Source: Paraspadella gotoi (taxonomy: Eukaryota; Chaetognatha). Taken from it: a DNA stretch of 64,000 bases. The stretch is taken from the NCBI GenBank assembly GCA_051294375.1, contig CM119263.1:1137756-1201755 (forward strand). The letters are read 5' to 3'. Each line of letters begins with the position of its first letter. The first letter of the stretch is position 1. This document shows, one piece after another, positions 61,630 through 64,000 of the stretch. The translations under genes and the position numbers were made by a program. Under the pieces are notes generated by a model, which saw only the letters and a list, made by a program, of their open reading frames with translations, made no database searches and had not been told where the DNA came from.

Positions 61630-62509
61630 CAGTGTGTCCCAATGGTACTGTCGGTTAACTTTTAGATATTGTGCGGAACTGTGTGATTAAATCTTATTTC
61701 TTCATTAATCATTATACTATAATTCGAATTTAATTTTTATCTTTAAATTTTTAATTTTTCTCACTTTTTTTATTTTTAAATATTTTTTTTATTTTAAAAT
61801 AAATTTTATTAAAAAAAATGAGTCGAAACATGTCCTATAAACTATGATTAAAATTCGTTAAAACACAAAAACTGTTATTCCTAAAAATCTCTAAATTAAC
61901 GAAAAGAAAGAAAATCATTACAATGTAAAAATATTAAAAATAATTTAAATTTTAATTTGTATAAATAAGTACATTAATAAATAGAAATAAAGAAATATTA
62001 CAAAAAATACAAAAATTGACAAAGATATGCTAATTATTTTGATATTAAAATTTTATTATTTGAAGTTATGAGCGTTTGAATCATTAAGCCACAACAAAAT
62101 GGTAGCTATTTATTCAATAAATTATTATTTAATTAATTTAAAAAGTAAAATGAACAAGGTAAGTAAATAATTTTAAAAATAATGATTACTGCATTATAAT
62201 AGGTCTGGAGCCAAAAATATGAGGTAGTTTCATACGGTCCTGCATCTAAAAAAATATTTAAAACATTATTTAATCAATATTTTAAAAAATATATAATAAA
62301 TATTGAAAATTATAGAATTTTTTAAAAAAATTTTACCAATTGTTTTAAATAATAACTACAGGAGTTGGCTTTGTTAAATTTTTAAAATTTAGGTATCCTA
62401 TAGAATAGTCCATACTTGTGCGCATATTCATTAAAATGAATTAAAGCTTTTCGATCTGGTATAGGAGCAGTAAGCTTTTCTTAACAGACAGTACCATTGG
62501 GACACACTG
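61630..62509. mobile_element. Mariner-like non-autonomous element, TA-flanked
   Basis: The left end cagtgtgtcccaatggtact matches the complement of the right end exactly for 23 bases, and 28 of 29 with one mismatch. Both ends abut TA (61628-61629 and 62510-62511), the expected Tc1/mariner target duplication. The 880-bp interior is very AT-rich and contains no transposase frame. The three tacactacta units just left of it (61604-61628) are outside the element. Confidence 0.8.
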
Positions 62510-62585
62510 TATGTAGACTATATGGTACAGAATCTTAGAGAGAATAAATTATAAAAAAAAAATTTCAGAATTAAGACATAATAGA

Positions 62586-62613
62586 AAAAAAGAAAGAAAG
62601 AAAAAGAAAAGAA

Positions 62614-62673
<60 letters not shown>

Positions 62674-62706
62674 AAAAAGAAAGAAAGAAAGAAAGAAAGA
62701 AAAAGA
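62586..62706. repeat. (GAAA)n tetranucleotide array
   Basis: About 25 gaaa copies with a few AAAAG interruptions. It gives a Phe/Leu/Ser frame on the minus strand, not a gene. Confidence 0.95.
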
Positions 62707-62966
62707 AATAAAAACAGTAAGGAAAAAAAACAGAAGAGCATTCAACAGGTGGATATGAAAGGCACCAAAATTCATTAGCACTAAAATACCATATGTTCGA
62801 AACTGGAAAGACAATAGAAGCCGAGAGAAAAAAAAATAGCGCAGAAGATTTTCGGGTAGAGCGCGCTCGATCGAACGGGCAACGTTCTCTCGTCCGTCGT
62901 CACGGCGCAAAGTCGCAAGTGTCAACCGTCACCGCGTATCCTTTTTTTTTTTTTTTTTTTGGCCGA

Positions 62967-63056
62967 ATGACGTCTCCGGGCGCGAGTAATCCGTTTGCGG
63001 GGATCCTTTGGCAAATCCCGGGAGCGGTGTTCTTTCGACACGTGATACCATATTGA
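62967..63056 (+). CDS. Small open frame in GC-rich patch, doubtful
   Basis: 29 codons starting MTSPGASNPFAGILWQIPG and ending before a CT run. The patch (62850-63060) is GC-richer than its surroundings. No family is recognised; it may be an exon remnant or chance. Confidence 0.15.
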   Translation: MTSPGASNPFAGILWQIPGAVFFRHVIPY

Positions 63057-63067
63057 GAAGGGATCAA

Positions 63068-63069
<2 letters not shown>

Positions 63070-63133
<64 letters not shown>
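63070..63133. repeat. (CT)n microsatellite
   Basis: Nearly uninterrupted ct run. Confidence 0.95.
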
Positions 63134-63135
<2 letters not shown>

Positions 63136-63139
63136 CACA

Positions 63140-63433
63140 TCTTTCTCGTTCGAGTCAACGTCGCTCTCCCCTTATCAAAACATTCAATATGCGAACGTGT
63201 CGCGCCTCCTCACTGGAGCTTCGGTATCGGATTTCTCAGCCAATACGGAGCGACGGCGTCGAACGTCCGTCCAATCATCGGAGTCTAAGAACGAGAAGGC
63301 GTCGGCAGCCGTGAAATTCCTCCAATCACGAGGCGAGGATTTTATAATCGACGCCACATCCGGTCCAGGAACGTCGCCAGAAGTCAAAGCGGAGACGTCG
63401 ACCAATCGGAGGCGAAGAAATAGAATCTCGTGA
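63140..63433 (+). CDS. Possible exon of unrecognised protein
   Basis: A plus frame without repeat bias reads NVSRLLTGASVSDFSANTE, then a Ser-rich part and AVKFLQSRGEDFIIDATSGPG, ending in a basic tail and a TGA at 63431-63433. A minus frame is also open over 63184-63450. Composition favours plus-strand coding, but no splice partner or family is evident. Confidence 0.3.
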   Translation, partial: SFSFESTSLSPYQNIQYANVSRLLTGASVSDFSANTERRRRTSVQSSESKNEKASAAVKFLQSRGEDFIIDATSGPGTSPEVKAETSTNRRRRNRIS

Positions 63434-64000
63434 AATCTTGAACCAATCACAGGGAATATGGGCGTTCCAGATTTCCCCCAGTCATGCCCCCTTTCCCGAA
63501 AGGAAGTCGGGTGTCCTTGTGAGAGCAGATCGCGAGTAGATATTGGAACAATTAATTGTCCATTAAAACCTTTAGCTCTTTACAACGATTTTGCACCATT
63601 TGTCGAAACTCTTAATATAACTCTGCATATTGATTGCAGAAAAATTAGAATTTTTCTGTTAGTATGATATATCCCACAGGTAGGAAAAATATTATTTTTT
63701 TTTCTCGAAGAAAAATAATGTCTCTTCATCTTCATTATTAATGAATATTAAATTAATAAATATTAATATTTTTAATATAATAAATATAAATATGAAACCA
63801 TCGATGTCTTTTTTTTTCATTTTCCAAATCTTCCCGACTGATGGACCCCTGGCGAGTTTTTTTCTAAATTAAAGAATCGAGAAACAAAAGATTTAAGAAT
63901 CGCTGCATCACTCGTCGCCTTTGGCTGGAACTTTTTTTCCAGATGGAAACGTGCAACGGCGCCCAGAAGGAAGACGGAGCATGAGTCATTGGCTCGCTCC
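63434..64000. other. Unique DNA to the right edge, no gene called
   Basis: A 69-codon frame at 63458-63667 has no recognisable features. The GC-richer last 60 bases could begin an exon beyond the window. Confidence 0.3.

Noticed and set aside
1-64000. rRNA genes, endogenous viral sequences or retrotransposon polymerases
   Set aside because: I looked for long conserved reading frames typical of reverse transcriptase, integrase or viral proteins and for rRNA-like blocks, and saw none.

Overview
The window is invertebrate-like metazoan nuclear DNA. Genes are split by spliceosomal introns with GT...AG borders, intergenic DNA is AT-rich, and there is a very heavy load of (GA)n/(CT)n and other simple repeats, palindromic DNA elements and tRNA-like repeat modules. 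Degenerate CCCTAA-type arrays occur inside dispersed elements. I cannot name the species. Fourteen runs of N are present. Five are exactly 25 bases long and most of these lie at the edge of a direct or inverted duplication. Several duplicated blocks differ from their partner mainly by one-base indels, which looks like gap filling with unpolished long reads.

Layout. 1-45.4 kb is almost gene-free: a possible terminal exon at the left edge; polypurine/polypyrimidine domains; a ~3 kb fold-back element (2.7-5.7 kb); a ~1.2 kb-arm inverted duplication (10.7-13.3 kb); a noisy ~47 bp tandem array (17.2-18.0 kb); direct duplications at 19.3/20.2, 20.8/21.6 and 23.4/25.5 kb; and a large direct duplication, 28.1-34.3 versus 35.8-43.7 kb.

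The gene-rich part is 45.5-61.4 kb. On the minus strand lies the 5' half of a small G protein signaling modulator (SGSM1/2 family) gene. Nine coding exons can be joined with consistent splice phases, apart from one 1-base discrepancy in exon 3; they cover the N-terminus and RUN domain. The TBC (Rab-GAP) half is not visible. Inside its 11.85 kb intron, on the opposite strand, are three tandem short-chain dehydrogenase/reductase genes of the SDR16C type (RDHE2/RDH10/HSD17B11-like). All share one six-exon plan with internal exons of exactly 128, 161, 110 and 248 bases. The first copy carries frameshifts, the second is intact from exon 2 on, and the third is intact except that an assembly gap falls in exon 1.

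61.4-64 kb holds a short TA-flanked mariner-like non-autonomous element, microsatellites and one possible unrecognised exon.

The SDR enzymes would be membrane-anchored NAD(P)-dependent oxidoreductases of retinoid, steroid or lipid alcohols. SGSM proteins bind Rab/Rap GTPases on endosomal and Golgi membranes. No functional link between them is evident beyond the nested arrangement.
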